This document shows, one piece after another, positions 63,496 to 64,000 of a DNA stretch of 64,000 nt (position 1 is the stretch's first letter; each line of letters begins with the position of its first letter). Location of the stretch: NCBI GenBank assembly GCA_905221605.1, contig CAJNDS010001302.1:184001-248000 (forward strand). The letters are read 5' to 3'. Origin of the DNA: Symbiodinium natans. Its lineage: Eukaryota > Sar > Dinophyceae > Suessiales > Symbiodiniaceae. Position numbers and translations under genes: made by a program. The notes under the pieces were generated by a model, which was given only the letters and a program-made list of their open reading frames with translations, made no database searches and was not told the origin of the DNA.

Positions 63496-64000
63496 ATGGA
63501 GCCCAAAACGGTACTCAAGCTCGGTGAGCTTACGACCAACCAGCGTGGCGGCAAGTTCTTCCCGGTGTGCGCGGAGGCCTGGCGGTCCCACGAGTGGCTG
63601 CGCATCTTGTGGCACCCCAGCCCCTACGGCAGCGAGACGGAAGCCCGGCGACTCCCCCTGTGTCTCGAGCAGAACGAGGCCGCCAAGGCAGACCTGCAGG
63701 CGATCGAGAAGGACATCAAGGGCCAGCTGACCCAGCGATGCCTCCACGACTCTAAAATCTTCGGCCGCTACCTCACTGCGTCGGACGTGGAGGGTCGCTT
63801 CGTGTCCTGCCTCAAGACCTCCTCACGCGGGAACAGCTTCATCAAGCTCAAGGTCGATTTGTCCCGAGTCCACTTCTGGGACGCTGACCAGCAGCCGCTG
63901 GAGGATCCTGGCGACCTGGCCGGTCGGGAATGCAAGGTGCGCGCTGTCGGGTCAGTGTGGGCTTCTGATGGAAGTGACGGACCTGCAGCTCAGAGAGGCC
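63496..64000 (+). CDS. unrecognised gene running off the window, possibly ssDNA-binding-like
   Basis: Open from the ATG at 63496 to the last base (168 codons, no stop). It reads MEPKTVLKLGELTTNQRGGK, then a helical AKADLQAIEKDIKGQL, then beta-rich sequence ending LAGRECKVRAVGSVWASDGS. The pattern of alternating strands and a final G-x-x-x-K-V..-V-W strand recalls viral OB-fold ssDNA-binding proteins, but this is a weak guess. It is the first gene of a rightward (presumably replication) module. Frames on the opposite strand here are shadows. Confidence 0.55.
   Translation, partial: MEPKTVLKLGELTTNQRGGKFFPVCAEAWRSHEWLRILWHPSPYGSETEARRLPLCLEQNEAAKADLQAIEKDIKGQLTQRCLHDSKIFGRYLTASDVEGRFVSCLKTSSRGNSFIKLKVDLSRVHFWDADQQPLEDPGDLAGRECKVRAVGSVWASDGSDGPAAQRG

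Larger units (their letters stand above)
52215..64000. mobile_element. element 2: Polinton-like-virus type element, right end outside window
   Basis: The left end is a copy of the element 1 terminal repeat (52215-52425), entering the relic virion gene at 52214. Inside are an rve integrase, capsid, penton-like, packaging ATPase, fibre and methyltransferase genes. The morphogenesis set (double-jelly-roll-type capsid, penton-like protein, A32-type ATPase) together with an rve integrase and terminal inverted repeats is the established signature of Polintons and Polinton-like viruses. No protein-primed DNA polymerase is visible in the part seen. The minus-strand genes are packed with spacers of 4-23 bases or small overlaps. 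Confidence 0.82.

Overview
This is a eukaryotic, repeat-rich and gene-poor window, most likely from a dinoflagellate (Symbiodiniaceae-like nuclear DNA). The pointers are a decayed piece of the dinoflagellate spliced leader (20787-20798), TTTAGGG-type interstitial telomere repeats near 50.0 and 51.0 kb, a tyrosine-recombinase retroelement of the kind common in these genomes, and long tracts of micro-, mini- and satellite DNA. No rRNA, tRNA, CRISPR or bacterial operon was seen. The species call is inference.

Layout: 1-11.5 kb is mostly non-coding, with microsatellites and a decayed LINE reverse-transcriptase fragment (6.9-7.6 kb). 11.55-20.90 kb is a Ty1/copia element with 91-bp LTRs, a tRNA-iMet-like primer site, a frameshifted gag, a deleted RT active site and a long unrecognised C-terminal extension. 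From 20.9 kb to the end the window is a nest of virus-like DNA. An old relic of a capsid gene block (20901-21954 and 51663-52214) is split by a 29.7-kb element with ~210-bp terminal inverted repeats (element 1, 21955-51662) and is entered again by a second element (element 2, 52215 to beyond the window).

Element 2 is a Polinton-like-virus type genome. From the right it carries, on the minus strand, a C5-methyltransferase-like gene, an A32-type packaging ATPase, a penton-like protein, an AT-hook protein, a small ORF, a minor virion protein, a double-jelly-roll-type capsid protein, a 1194-residue fibre with an S74 intramolecular chaperone, an rve integrase and a 2-oxoglutarate-oxygenase-like protein. 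Genes are packed with spacers of a few bases. A divergent plus-strand gene runs off the window. Four genes carry frame breaks.

Element 1 has the same left end (identical oxygenase gene, mutilated integrase) and, near its right end, an SF3/D5-like helicase gene plus two unknown ORFs, but no capsid genes. Its middle holds a YR retrotransposon (23869-32782) with split direct repeats, a block of exons of an apparently cellular membrane/SAM/MIB-HERC2 gene (34.4-38.5 kb), a ~236-bp satellite with higher-order structure (38.99-42.84 kb) and inverted minisatellites (42.86-44.3 kb).

The most notable theme is that two unrelated mobile elements, the virus-like element and the YR retrotransposon, each encode a related 2OG-oxygenase-like domain and a cytosine-methyltransferase-like domain. 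This suggests mobile DNA that carries its own DNA-modification functions in a host group known for heavily modified nuclear DNA.
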